Below, piece by piece: positions 1 through 10,968 of a DNA stretch of 64,000 nucleotides (the stretch's first letter is position 1; each line of letters opens with the position of its first letter). The translations under genes were made by a program, and so were the position numbers. The stretch spans positions 124,001 through 188,000 of the forward strand of contig QJPP01000857.1 of NCBI GenBank assembly GCA_003996215.1, written 5' to 3'. Under the pieces are notes generated by a model that worked only from the letters and a program-made list of their open reading frames with translations, did not search any database and was not told the DNA's origin. This DNA is from Jaltomata sinuosa. Its lineage: Eukaryota > Streptophyta > Magnoliopsida > Solanales > Solanaceae.

Positions 1-67
1 ACTAGAATATGTGTCCAGGTGTCACAATTGTTAGTAGGTTAAGTAAGAACATTAAAGGCCTGCAGGT

Positions 68-1150
68 TTGCTTCAAAGGATGCCCATTCTTGAGTGGAAG
101 TGCGAAAGGATAGCTATGAACTTTGTGGTAGGTCTTCCTAAGACCTTGGGAAAGTATGACTCGATTTGGGTCATGGTGGATAGACTGACTAAGTCATCCT
201 ATTTTATTCAGGTTAGGGTGGATTACAACTCTAAGCAGTTGGCCAAGGTCTATGTCAAGGAGATAGTGAGGTTGCATGGGGTTCCACTTTCTATTATTTC
301 AGACAAAGGTACACAATTTACTTCCAAATTTTAGGCCAGGTTGCATGAAGAGTTGGGCACCCAACTTAATTTTAGCACAACCTTTCTTCCTTAGACTGAT
401 GGATAGTCGGAGAAGATGATTCAGGTGCTTGAGGACATGTTAAGGGCATGTGTGATCAACTTCAGAGGCCATTAAGATCAGTTCTTGCTGTTGTGTAAAT
501 TCTCATACAACAATAGTTATCACTCCAATATTGATATGGCACCATTCAAAGGGGATGTAGATCGCCCATACGATGGTTCGAGGTAGGTGATGTGAAACCT
601 TTGGGCACTGATTTGGTGAAGGAAGCTTAGGAAATAGTGAGAGGTATCCAAACCAAGTTGTTGGCAGCCCAGAGTAGACAAAAAGAGTATCTAGACCGCA
701 AGGTAAGGGGCATGTCATTCTCAGGTTGGTGAACAGGTTCTGTTGAAGGTGTCACCTATGAAAGGAATCATGAGGTTTGGAAAGAAGGGCAAACTTATCC
801 CTTGATACATTGGTCCATTCGAGGTTCTCGGAGATGTAGGGTCGGTAGCATATAGGTTGGAATTTCCACCCAGTTTGTCAGGAGTCCATCCGACATTCCA
901 CGTATCCATGCTAAAGAGACACCACATGGAGGGGGATTACATCATCAAGTGGGATTCAGTCTTGCTAGATAAGGATCTTACTTATGAGGAGAAGCCGGTT
1001 GACATTGTTGATCGAGATGTGTGGAGGTTGAGGAAAAAGGATATTAGATCAGTAAAGGTTCAATGAAAGCATCGTGCAGTTAAAGAAGCCACTTGGAAAC
1101 TGAGAAGGACATGCGGGATAAGTACCCTCAGTTAGTCGAGGATTCAAGTA
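68..1150 (+). pseudogene. Broken Gypsy integrase (core and C-terminal part)
   Basis: Would insert the retroelement cDNA into host DNA. Readable pieces: the integrase core with FVVGLPKTLGKYDSIWVMVD (first catalytic Asp in the family 'MDF' position is Asn here, MNFVVG), then LHGVPLSIISDKGTQFTSKF (second Asp), followed by a TDG motif with a stop where the family has Gln before the catalytic Glu region. Further on come KVSPMKGIMRFGKKGKL and GVHPTFHVSMLKRHH, the typical C-terminal domain, and a chromo-like tail (VKEATWK). Stops and frameshifts occur at about 333, 390, 405, 475, 630 and 1064. It ends about 70 bases before the LTR. Identification is by family pattern; it is certainly non-functional. 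Confidence 0.85.
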
Positions 1151-1569
1151 CTATTTATTTCTTGACCTAGCTCTTTTTCTTGTTTAATCATTTGGGAATG
1201 AATGATGGGTAAATTAGTATCTGTTGTAATGACCCTTTTTATCGTTATGGGTGATCTAATAAGTCAAGAATTGGGGTTGGAACTTTTTCAAAATTAGAAA
1301 TAGGAAATTCTAGGCTAGGATAGTCTTGGACGTAATTTGAGCAAGGTGAGGTCTAGGGAAATCTAGGGAGGGATTCGGTTAAATTGATAAATCTTATATT
1401 GATTTTATTTTAGCTCATCTAATAAGGAGTTCATAGAACTTTTCATAAGTGAATTCAGGTGAGTAGAACTCTCGATATCAAACTTGATGTGAAAGGGTTA
1501 GTTCGGGATGTCATGGTTTGAGAGTGTGTTGTGAAAAAGGAAAAACTGGGAGATTTTTTGAGTTTCTAC

Positions 1570-1725
1570 CTTGCCACACCTGCTATAGTGAGTGGCAGGC
1601 TGCGACACTACTGTAGTAGAGAAATTTCCACTATAGCGGAAGTCAGAGTTGATCAACTCTGCTTAGTGAGAGGCTTCCGCTACGGCGGTACTGCTATAGC
1701 AGCATTGGGTCTCTATAGTGGGGTT
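1570..1725. repeat. CTATAG / CGCTATAGCGG palindromic word cluster
   Basis: Within about 150 bases there are repeated variants of CTATAGTG, CTATAGCGG, CCGCTACGGCGG and CTGCTATAGCAG, most of them inverted repeats. The cluster lies 350-500 bases into the LTR, as in the other family-B LTRs. Confidence 0.7.
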
Positions 1726-2689
1726 AATCGGTGTTAATATAGAAACTTCTCCAAAAATGTTCATTATTTCACAAAAATATTTTGGGGAAGGATGTGGCAA
1801 TTTTGGGAAAACTCTACTGATTTTCCACTAAATTTCTCCGTTAAGGTAAGTCTTTAGTCCCCGTAATCTAGTACTTTGATTCCTATGTCTTAGAATCGTT
1901 AGTTACATGCCAGGAGAGGTTTTAGCATGACCTAAGCTATAAAATCTGTTGTAGGAGGGATTTTGAGGTATAAAAACCTTGGGTTTTGATTTAAAGTTGT
2001 TTATTCATGATTTCATTACCGTAATTCACTAGTGTAACCATAGAATTGGTAGTTTCTAAGTGAATTATAGGTGGGAAGACCCTAGGATGGGTGTAATGAT
2101 AATAAATTTGGCCTGGGGGTCCATCCTTAGGCTATAATCTGCGATATTTGAGGTCATGGGTTGAGATTGTGTTTCCATTTTTGTTTTTAGACCACAATCA
2201 AGCCTAGGTGCCAGAAAAGGGAATGCTCAAGTTCGGTAGAGCATTTCAGGCTTGGGTTGAGGTAGATGATGGTTATTGTGACCCAATTTGTGTAATGTGT
2301 GCATTATAGCTATTTCATTAGTATTACTTGCACAATACGTGTTCAAGAAAAAGGGAATAATTGTTAAATGATATCCTAAATGTTAATCACATACAATGAA
2401 TATGTTTGAAATCTTGTTGGTTGTACAAGTGTTGTACGCTATCATTTTGGTTATGATTGTTGTGATATCTATTCTTCATTGGTTGGCTTGTGTACCATGC
2501 CTGGTACAAGTTTTATTATTCATGGGTTGGCTCAGGTACAATACTTGGTACAATATCTATGATTCATTGGTTGGCTCGGGTACAATGCCGGTATAGTACA
2601 TGGAGAAGAGCTCACCCCCTGCAGGTCATGACTAGTGGGCAATTATAAGACTCTTAGCATGAGTGTACATGTTTACTTGTTGTTCATAT

Positions 2690-2835
2690 GTGTTGGTTCC
2701 TTGAGTGAACCAGGCTTATCTGTTTGTTGATGTTCAAATGTGTTGGTTCCTTGAGTGAACTAGGCTTATCTGTTTGTTGATGTTCAAATGTGTTAGTTCC
2801 TTGAGAGGATCGAGATTCATTGTTACTTGACATAC
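2690..2835 (+). repeat. Three imperfect tandem copies inside the LTR
   Basis: The block GTTGGTTCCTTGAGTGAAC followed by a 'gcttatctgtttgttgatgttca'-like stretch (split here as GCTTATCTGTTTG + TTGATGTTCA) recurs with a period of about 60 bases; the third copy is degraded. Confidence 0.75.
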
Positions 2836-3862
2836 ATATTGGTCCTTGAGTGTTCGAGTTAGTGTGTTTAAGTGCGAAGGTAGTTTTTTATGTAAATCGG
2901 GGTTTCATGTTAAGTGCTATAGATGATGTCCTACGAATCCTTGGGTGGTCGGGGTTACTTGCAAGTTGTGACATAATTATATGTGGTCTGTTACTTGTGT
3001 AGTTAGACATGACTTATATGGTTGTTGAGTCAGGTTGCTTACTGAGAGTCTTATTGGTAGTCACATTGACTTGGTTGGTTCATATTTGTCCTGTTGTACT
3101 ACGTTATTGTTATAAGTTTACATTTCATATTTTTGGAGCTAACCGATGATCCTACCAGTATACTGTTATTTCTTGTATACTGATACTGCACGTGCTCTTC
3201 TTTTGTTGAGTATAGAACATATTTCGGTGGCTGCTATAAGACCTCAGCTGTGAGTCAGGCGATTTCTGAATTCAAGAGTGAGCAGCATCTTCCGGGCTAC
3301 CATGAATTCTTCAGTTATTCCTAGTCCATTGTTTGGATTTAGACTTTATCTTTGTTTTGGGGTTGCATCCCCTTCTTTCAGGCAGCTAGCGTAGAGTTTT
3401 GGTACATCGACTTTCAGATTCTAGGGGTTTAATTTCCGCAAGTTGTTATTGTTTTTCTTTAAAGATATGAATTACTGGTTTACTTAATGAAGATTGCTTA
3501 GTTGTCTAATCTTTTTGATTAAATGTTGAGTTGGTTTTTGGTCCTCCCTCTGGGGGTTTAGTGTGGGTGCCACTCGCAATAATTTAGGTCGTGATACGTA
3601 TTTTGCCTTATGTTCTGACAATTTTTTATAGGGTCCTGGTTGATATTTTCTCTGATCTTTTTCACAATCTGCTCTGCGATTCTATTAATTTATTTGTAAT
3701 CGTAAGTGCATCCATAAATATCCCAAAAACTAGCAATTTTTTATCTTTTCATTCTCTGTCCAGTTAGACATAAAAAATCTACCAAATGATAAACTAACAG
3801 AAAAACACAAAAAACAAGAATAAGAACAATAAAAACATAAAGTAAAATATATAAGATGTGTT

Positions 3863-4035
3863 ACAAATTCAAGGAACATCAGTTGATGATGCAAGTGACA
3901 AGCATACTGTACAAAAGGCTGCAGGGGTCAGAGGCATACTTGATCATATAATTGATTGTAATGGAAGAGATTTTGAGTTTCCTTTTGACGATAATGCAAT
4001 TGGCGTGAAAAGTATAATTCTAAGTAACATTTGAG
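3863..4035 (+). pseudogene. Unrecognised coding-like fragment
   Basis: An open reading frame of about 55 codons without an upstream start reads as ordinary protein (for example AAGVRGILDHIIDCNGRDF, then FEFPFDD) and ends in TGA at about 4035. I do not recognise the family. It could be a captured host exon or a piece of an old element. Nothing around it resembles a promoter. Confidence 0.3.
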
Positions 4036-4184
4036 AAGGAACTATCACGGGGTAAGATAATGGTGGAAATTATTTGAGCACTAACCGGAAGAATGAAGGA
4101 TAAGTAATTAGGACCAAATTGAACTGAAATAGAGAAAGAATCAGAAAGGGTTTTCTTTGCCTGAAAAAGATTGACTACAAACTA

Positions 4185-4345
4185 GTCAGGCCAGGAGTTT
4201 TTATTGAGATCAGCAAATCCAATGCAAGCATAGTCGAACATAACATCAAACATATCACACTCAAAAATGATTTTTGTTCCTAGAACAAGGGTTCCATTCT
4301 CATCAGCTTTAACAAAATGATGATTAGCCTAAAACATCCGAACTA
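4185..4345 (-). pseudogene. Unrecognised coding-like fragment
   Basis: Minus-strand reading frame with protein-like composition (FVKADENGTLVLGTKIIFE, then CDMFDVMFDYACIGF) bounded by stops. Family unknown to me. It faces the plus-strand fragment 150 bases away, so the two need not belong together. Confidence 0.25.
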
Positions 4346-4740
4346 AATTTTTATAGACACTAGATGGGTTCAGAAAGAAATTTTTCCATCTTTGACATTT
4401 CAACAAAGATATAATTATACAAAACTGAAATTGCATTAGATCCAAAAGACTAAGTGATTGAAAGTGGGAGGGTCCCAAAAGTTCTTGTTATTTTTAAAGG
4501 AGAAATTGGAGTTACTTTTGAATTTCTGGAGGGATTGAAAGCTACTATCAAAGTAGATAGACCATTTTCTAAGATTTTTTTTGTGGATAAAATTGACCTC
4601 TTATAAAGAAGCGTAGTGAGCTAAATGCTTAGGATCCACACAAACATGAAAGATGTTTTCCCTTTCCCTTTATTGTGAGTGCTGTGGTAAGTATGGTTTA
4701 GAGAATTTTGGTTCTTACTATTGATGAAGATGAGAGAAAG

Positions 4741-4835
4741 ATTAAAGTGATTTAGTAGAGAAAGATGAGTGGGAAGATAAAGAGGTGGAAGAGAAAGAGG
4801 AAGAGAAAGAGGAAGAGGAAAGGGTGCATTGGGAA
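4741..4835. repeat. Purine-rich simple repeat (GAAAGAGGAAGA)
   Basis: Plus strand is almost all A and G with repeats of GAGGAAGAGAAA. Two overlapping minus-strand ORFs here are a by-product of this composition (Ser/Phe/Leu runs), not a gene. Confidence 0.7.
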
Positions 4836-5044
4836 GAGAAGCGACAATGATCTGTTGAAAGGACGTAAGTTAGAGAAACTAACACACAAAAGAGCCTCAT
4901 AAATAAGGCACTGAGAAAAGAGGGAAAAAAATAATAAAGGAAGTAGAACAAAATGGGTAAAGAAACAAAAATAATGAGAAGTAAGAAAATATATACAAAA
5001 AAAGTTATTTTGAAATAATATTTGCAATAATACATAGATATTTT

Positions 5045-5252
5045 CTTAGAAAAGAAAATCTCTCTTCGAAAGGATATTTAGTAAATATATCATCCAATTG
5101 ATTTTCAATACACACAAAAAAATTTTAATATCACCTTTTAAAACATATTCACGAATAAAATAATGTTCAATATCAATATGCTTTTCTCTAGAATGATGCA
5201 CATGATTTTTTGAGAGACAAATAACACTAGAATTATCATAAAATATTTGACC
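5045..5252 (-). pseudogene. Ty1/Copia RNase H fragment
   Basis: Minus strand reads YDNSSVICLSKNHVHHSREK followed by HIDIEHYFIREYVLKGDIKI, the classic Copia RNase H segment in which the family has DN(T/S)SAI-LSKNPV-HSRTKHI. After a T-run frameshift at about 5118-5125 it continues as ENQLDDIFTKYPFEERFSFL, the family's last conserved block (ENQLADIFTKPL). About 70 residues only, so a 3' terminal remnant of pol. No Copia LTR is seen nearby. The next bases to the right are Gypsy gag, so the fragment was cut by deletion or insertion. Confidence 0.8.
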
Positions 5253-5274
5253 ATGTTTACAAGATATAACAAAG

Positions 5275-5510
5275 TTGTTGAGTTAATGCATATGAAAAGT
5301 TATATGGTCAACCCTGTGAGACTCCACCAATCCCAGATTATGAAGTCTCTCGTGAAAACTGACAGAGAACTCATAAGAATCATAATGCTAATCGCCACTC
5401 TACTAAGGAGGATCCATCCTCCAAAACCCCTAGAACATTTTCTACTCATTAATCAACATGGTAGACTTGACAATTAAGGGTGGATCAATAATTAACAAAG
5501 GCATACCCCC
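5275..5510 (-). pseudogene. Gypsy gag fragment
   Basis: Minus strand reads FWRMDPP, then YDSYEFSVSFHERLHNLGLV and ESHRVDHITFHMH, with stops between. This is the start of the retrotransposon gag domain of chromovirus-type Gypsy elements (family pattern: FLRMDPPxFxG, then ExFIxxCHERLHxLGLVESHGVDYTTFQ). It is about 75 residues and truncated at both ends. It directly abuts the Copia fragment. Confidence 0.6.
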
Positions 5511-5847
5511 AAGTTGAGGAACTACAACATCAGCTGGTTGGGCCCCTATAGTTTGAAATCTTGGAGCAATTATGTGATTAGGAGTCAATCCACCAACTCT
5601 GGTCTATGAGACATTTGGTTGGTGATGTGCTTTGATATTAGCGCGTTTTCTATATCTTTTACTTGAGTTTTTGATTGTTCTTATATTTGTTTCTATGTTT
5701 TTTATGTTATATTATTATTTTGTAAGTTTTAGATGTCCAAATGCCTGAAAGCAAGAAAAGATAGCAATTTGCCAAAAAATGGGTGATTTATAATTGCAAT
5801 CACTATCACAAATCAAGTGATTGATCGTGATAGACCACAAACCAAGT

Positions 5848-6149
5848 TGTCACGATCCAAATGGCCATGAGTGACACCCACATTAACCTTCCGGTGGGAG
5901 AAACATCTAACCAAAACCGTAACCCTTATACTTAACCAATTTTAAAGAAGGATAATACAAAAATCAACACTAAACATGAATAATAGTAAAAAACTGATAT
6001 AATAAAGTATGGAAAATTTTTACTAATTATTACATTCCCAAGAACTTAAAGTTATCGTACAAGAACTATAATAAGTAGCCAATGTCTAAGATATCCGAAG
6101 AAAGGACAATGACCAAGAGAGGATCCCTGATAGCTTGAGATATAATGCT
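5848..6149 (-). repeat. Family-B LTR (copy 2), left piece
   Basis: Starts TGTCACGATCC, the inverse of the end of the LTR at 3596, with the shared GTGACACCCACATTAACC-type block. It is cut at 6149 by the Ogre element; the LTR resumes at 36948. The 5-base sequence ATGCT (6145-6149) is the left copy of the Ogre target duplication. Confidence 0.75.
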
Positions 6150-6824
6150 TGTTGACACCCAATTTTTACCCTCCACATTACCAATTAATCTTGAGTCTTT
6201 TCTGAATTTTAAATAATTTTTGAAATAATTATTTTATAAAAAGGATGAAATATTTTTCATATCAGCGTTATAATGGTTTTGAGTAAGAATTTATATCTTT
6301 CATATTTAATTATGTGAAATTTATATGAGTTTACTTAAGAAACTATTCTAAAGTTTAATGTCATAAGAAATTCTTTTTAAAATCAAAATGTGCTTAATTT
6401 CCTCCAAATTAATTTAAAATGAGAGATTAATTGAATAATTAATTTCTTAATTTATTAAATGAGGTAATTATGTACGTTAACTATTTCAAATCATTTAAAC
6501 ATAGAGAAAAGCTCAAGTGATTAATTGTAATTAGTTCGTCTTTATTCCTATTCTAGCCTAATTTCTTAAAAATATTTAAAATCTAGCCGACTCATTAATT
6601 TACTCTCAAATTCGCTATTTCCTAAAGATTGAAATGCAAATGTGGCCATTATTTAAATGTCCCTTCACCAGCCTTGCTTCAGCATCCATTTGGGCCAACA
6701 AACCTGCCTGACCTGCCTAAGCCCACCCTTTATTCCTTCAAACCCGCATGACCCGGCCCAATTACTCCCTTATACTCTCGTCTCTCACTTCACTCTTCAA
6801 CAACACAGACTTAACCAAACACCC

Positions 6825-7548
6825 CTTTACCTTAGGGGTGTGCATCGGTCGGTTCGGTTCGGTTTTGTATATTGTCGGTTTGGTTTATCGGTTATCAGTT
6901 TGTAAACATGCAAAACCGATAACCAAACTAATAAGATATTCGTTATCGGTTTTCGATTAATCGGTTTTTAGTTCTTAAAGGTTCGATTATCGGTTTAAGC
7001 GATAAGAAAATGCTCCTATAATATTTTTGATTTCTCTTATTTTCTTCTTCATATATAGACTACTTCCATGCATGAACATCTATAAAAATTACAAGCATAA
7101 GCAAATTCAAATAAGTTATTACTAAAATAAACTTATTTTCTTTCTTATTAAGTAGAAAACTTGAATACAATAGCAACGGTAGCAATTTCTAAAAAAGAAA
7201 AGCAACACTGATAGGTAAAATGCTATCAAACCAATGACTTTAGAAAGAAAACAACAACACTAAAACAACAACTATAAAATGCAAAAAATAATAGGGTATA
7301 TATTTAAAATCTAAAGCCACTATTATACAATTATGAATAAAAATATAATCTAAATATAATCTTATTGGGTTATCGGTTTAACCATTAACTAAAACCTTAA
7401 AACCGATACCGAACCGATAGCCCAATAAATTTTTTTACAAAATCGTTTAAAAATCGTTAACCCAATAACCCAATATCAATAAACCAATAATATTTTTATC
7501 GGTTCGGTTTATCGGTTAAACCGATTTTTGCACACCCCTACTTTACCT
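6825..7548. mobile_element. hAT-type MITE with 8-bp target duplication
   Basis: Element 6833-7540 starts TAGGGGTGTGCA and ends TGCACACCCCTA (perfect 12-base terminal inverted repeats). It is flanked by CTTTACCT at 6825-6832 and 7541-7548, an exact 8-bp duplication, the hallmark of hAT transposition. The interior is built of CGGTT/AACCG repeats (for example ATCGGTTCGGTTTATCGGTT) and has no transposase, so it is non-autonomous. It is absent from the matching place in the 3' LTR, so it arrived after the Ogre element. Confidence 0.95.
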
Positions 7549-7972
7549 CCTCTCTCTTCTCGTCTCAACAGACGACAAGAACAACAAACCTAATATGAAT
7601 TCCTCCGTCAAACCCAGTACCAAACGACAACAATCAACTCCTCCAAACGACACCCAAATCACCCCCTAAACCCCAGAAATCGTTACCCCTCTGTCAATTT
7701 TCCCTTTCCCCATCTATTGTATGAATTGGTGAGTTGTTCACCTTCTAGAAGAACCCAGAAGCTCCAGGTGGCGTCCCAACATTTTTAATCCCTGAAAAAG
7801 CAGCGGATTATATGCCATATCATCGGTGTATGATAAATTTCGTACCAACAGGGTACAAACGTGTAAGCATCAGGGGTTTTTGGGTTTTGATTTTCAAAAT
7901 ACCTCAAAGTTCTATCCGAATTCCCACTCATTTCCCCCCATTTTTCCACCCGTTACAACCCTCATTCTCTCC

Positions 7973-7980
7973 TATATAAA
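7973..7980 (+). promoter_or_regulatory. TATA box of Ogre 5' LTR
   Basis: TATATAAA, 1.8 kb into the LTR, is conserved in the other LTR (33987-33994) in an otherwise variable setting. Transcription would be expected to start about 30 bases downstream, near the conserved stretch AGGGGTGAGTTTTCAGATAG. Function is inferred. Confidence 0.65.
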
Positions 7981-9581
7981 CCCCCTTTTGCCCATTGATT
8001 AGGGGTGAGTTTTCAGATAGCAAAAGTCTTGGAGAGTCATTTTCTCTGATTTTTGGGGAAATCTGAGAACTCAAGCTGAAAGAAAGCAAGAATCATTATT
8101 ATACTTGAGAGTTTTTTTTGGTGTTTACTGCATCTTCGAAAAGAAAACTTGAGTTTCATCGAAAGTCGCTAAAAATCTCAATTCGTCATCTCAGTCTTGC
8201 TGCCCGAAAACAGGTAAATCATCCACTCTCCCTTTTGTTTTTCTCTTATTTTTAGTAGCATCTGATTTTAGGATTGTTTTAGCTGGTATTGTTTGAAATT
8301 GTTTTCCTATTGTGATGGGGAATGGAGGATGAAATTCTACCGCTTGCTTTTTTCTCTTGTTCGTCTATGTGTTTGCTTGGCCTTATGTGAGATCTTACTG
8401 ATAATTTGTCTGCTGTCTAGCACTGTTTGTAATTTGTCTTGACGGTGTAAATTTTTTTTTTGAGAAGAAGATGGGTTGAATCTTTTGGGGAATAGTCGAG
8501 CTCGAGATGGGCTTTGAACTTACCAGTTTGGCTCATCCCAAGAGATCCTAAAGACCCGAAACTCCCCAACTTCTTTCGATAATTTGAGTAGTTAGTGTTT
8601 GTGGTGTGATATGAGTCTTTAATATAATTGTTGAGCATGATCTTGATGGCTAAACGATAGTTATATTGTCAGTTTGTGAATCCTGAAACTCTTTTCTTTC
8701 TTTCTGTTTGTTGGAGCAGCTTATGTGTTCATCCTTTGTATGGTATAATAGAATACGTAATGATTTTGTTTCAATTCTAAGATAAATCCATGCCTCCTAT
8801 GCCTTCTTGCTAGTTCCTTGTGTTATTTTAACTTAATGTACATGTCCTGCTTTGTAAAAATCAGTGGCCAAAGCAGTCATCTAAGTAATAGATGATACTT
8901 TTTTAGGCTACAAAGATCAGGCAAGGTTCTATACATCAGAATCATGCCATAATTTGCTAGACCTTACCTGTTTTATTCATAATACATGATTAACCATCTC
9001 TAGTTATTAAATATCTTGTCCCTTTGGCTGTGACCACGATAGTATGTGAAATATCGACCCCAAATTGATAAAAGGGGAAATAGAAAAGGCCCGTCCAGTC
9101 TTTATTTAGGCTAAAATCAGGGATCCAGTAGCATTATTTGTTTTCTCCATGATTGGTTGTAGTATGTTACTCTTCCTGTTTCTCTCTGGATTTGATCCTA
9201 TTTGATGTTCGTTCATCTGGTTTGCTTAGTTGTATTCAATTTCATGACGTTACTGGGAATTTATTTATGATGAATTGCTTTCCCTTTGATCATCTACATG
9301 ATTAGAAGAAAAGAACATGTTATAGTGAATTTGTGGTGAAATATAACTCCTTGTGACAATTCTGTTTAGACCCTTCACTGTTTGATTTGAATTGAAGTGT
9401 TCCTCTGTTCTTCTTCTTTTTCCGTTAGAATCAGTAGAATACTGATCTTTCTTCCCTCTTCTTTGCATGAACATGACATCTATCGAGTCCATTGGGACTC
9501 CTTATCCCCTCGTCTTCTTAGTCGGGTTAAAACCCAATGAATTCCTTCGAGTCTAGCTCCAACCAAGCCAAGAACAGGCTG

Positions 9582-9755
9582 GTGTATTGCAATATACAGA
9601 GGAAATCCAAAGGAAGCAACAAGTATATAGTGGTATACATTGACATGCAGGTTCAAAAAGAAATATGAGAGAGGGAAGCTGATATACAGGTCTTGGGATC
9701 GAAAAATGAGAAATATACAACTGGTATACAGCAGTATACACCGCTTGTATACAAA
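9582..9755. repeat. GTATAC word cluster in Ogre 5' LTR
   Basis: Four copies of the palindrome GTATAC and several ATATAC variants in about 170 bases (for example GGTATACAGCAGTATACACC). It is retained in the other LTR at 35592-35763. Confidence 0.75.
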
Positions 9756-10950
9756 CCAGAAATGGACTCAAGTCCATTAAAATTAAGTCCATTACTTGCA
9801 CAAATCAAATGGGCCAAAGCAGGGTCCCAAATCTCAAACTCTTCTTTATTTCCATGTATTTATTTGAATTATTTGTATTAACTAACATTCAATCTAAAAA
9901 GTTCCCTAGAGTTGTTATTCCGGTTTTATCTTTATTTTCTCCTTTTATGTATTTCGTTTACTTAGACTTTTTATCTAATTACCTTGTTAAAAATAGAAGT
10001 AAATATGAACTTTTGTCAATTGCCTTCGAATAATAAAAATGGGCTTTGCATAGCCACGAAAGAATTTTCTTAAAAGTTCGTTTTCTTCAAACATTCTTTT
10101 CATAAAATTAATTGTAATATTTTCCTCACTTATTCAAGTTAATGTCTTTTTCTTGAAAGCATTTTTTTATTTACTTTCAATTTTTGGCAAGTAAAATCAT
10201 TTTTCCTTAAAGTTTTTCCTTCAAAATTACTAGTTTTGCTTACAACTTTATCATTTTTAGGATTTGTTCAAATCTCTAAGAATATTTTTGTTAATTATCT
10301 TCTTTTAATTGGTCGAAACATTTTTAAAAAGTTAACAACTTTTGATTCTCACCGATTTTTCTTGAATTAAATTTATTCCACATCATTCTTTCAAAATACG
10401 GGTTTGTTTTTCATACTTTAATAAAAGAAACCTTTTCAATTCGAACCTTTTTTTTTAAAAAAATAACCTTTTGTTTGGGATTTTATTTAAATTAAACTTT
10501 CTTAAATTAGAATCCTTTCAAAGAATGAATTTTGTTTAATTGAAGTAGTCATCTTGCTTTGAATTAATTGATAGCATTTTTGCTCAAATCATTTCTTCCC
10601 TCTTAAATTTCAAATCTTTTATTTCAACTCTTGCAAAACTTAGTCATTTTTAAGTTAGTCAAAATTGTTCTTTGGTCAACCATTTTCTAAATGGACGTTC
10701 TTAAGTGCCTTAAAACTCTTCTTAAGACGTTACTTGAACCCTTACCAATTTCTCTAATTTTAAAGATTTATTTCTGTTTTTAAGTCTTTGAAATTCTTTT
10801 AAGTTTTCTTAATTTCTTTATAAAAATTAAGTGGCAACTCTATTTGTTTAGAATTATTTTGAAGTTTCCTCTCAAGTTGTGAAATAGTTTCTAATTGTCA
10901 AAATCATTTTCTTTTAAATAACAAATTTCTGAAAAGGGATAAAACAGAAA

Positions 10951-10968
10951 TGACGACTCTGCTGGAGA
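10951..10968 (+). promoter_or_regulatory. Primer binding site (tRNA-Arg type)
   Basis: TGACGACTCTGCTGGAGA lies 4 bases after the LTR end. It differs at two positions from TGGCGACTCTGCTGGGGA, the primer site I associate with Ogre elements (tRNA-Arg). Confidence 0.8.

Larger units (their letters stand above)
1..3596 (+). mobile_element. Ty3/Gypsy chromovirus (family B, copy 1), 3' end only
   Basis: The window opens inside the integrase of a plus-strand Gypsy element and runs through its 3' LTR. The rest of pol, gag and the 5' LTR lie before base 1. A related LTR and integrase end occur in reverse at 36948-41132, and a related LTR at 44313-46787, so this is a local family of at least three copies. 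The region just before the LTR is not clearly purine-rich. The right edge is set by similarity to the other family-B LTR ends (a GTGACA-like end). Confidence 0.8.
1225..3596 (+). repeat. 3' LTR of family B copy 1
   Basis: Starts TGTAATGACCC, the same start seen in reverse at 46787, where the preceding bases (GATATCTGT) also match, so this is a true LTR edge. It ends near 3596 in GGTCGTGATA, matching in reverse the start of the LTR at 5848 (TGTCACGATCC). Length is about 2.37 kb. It contains a cluster of CTATAG-type palindromes near its start and three imperfect copies of a 60-70 base segment at about 2690-2830 (GTGTTGGTTCCTTGAGTGAA). Confidence 0.75.
3597..5847. other. Scrambled interval between two family-B LTRs
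   Basis: No intact gene. It holds two short coding-like fragments that I do not recognise (3863-4035 plus strand, 4185-4345 minus strand), a purine-rich stretch at 4741-4835, a Ty1/Copia RNase H fragment and a Gypsy gag fragment. The rest is AT-rich with nothing recognisable. Confidence 0.6.
6150..10946 (+). repeat. Ogre 5' LTR
   Basis: About 4.8 kb and alignable over its length to 32229-36947; hand comparison of two roughly 300-base stretches gives about 5-6% differences. It carries a 708-bp hAT-type insertion that the other LTR lacks. It contains a TATA box at 7973. Long minus-strand ORFs in it (for example 9553-9801) are shadows. Confidence 0.9.

Noticed and set aside
4742..5035. Ser/Phe-rich minus-strand ORFs (97 and 91 codons)
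   Set aside because: Both come from the purine-rich repeat at 4741-4835 and AT-rich sequence next to it, in two frames at once.
8417..9881. ORFs in the Ogre 5' LTR (8417, 9265, 9553, 9693)
   Set aside because: Partly retained in the other LTR only because the LTRs are duplicates; frames are broken by small indels between copies and no domain is visible.
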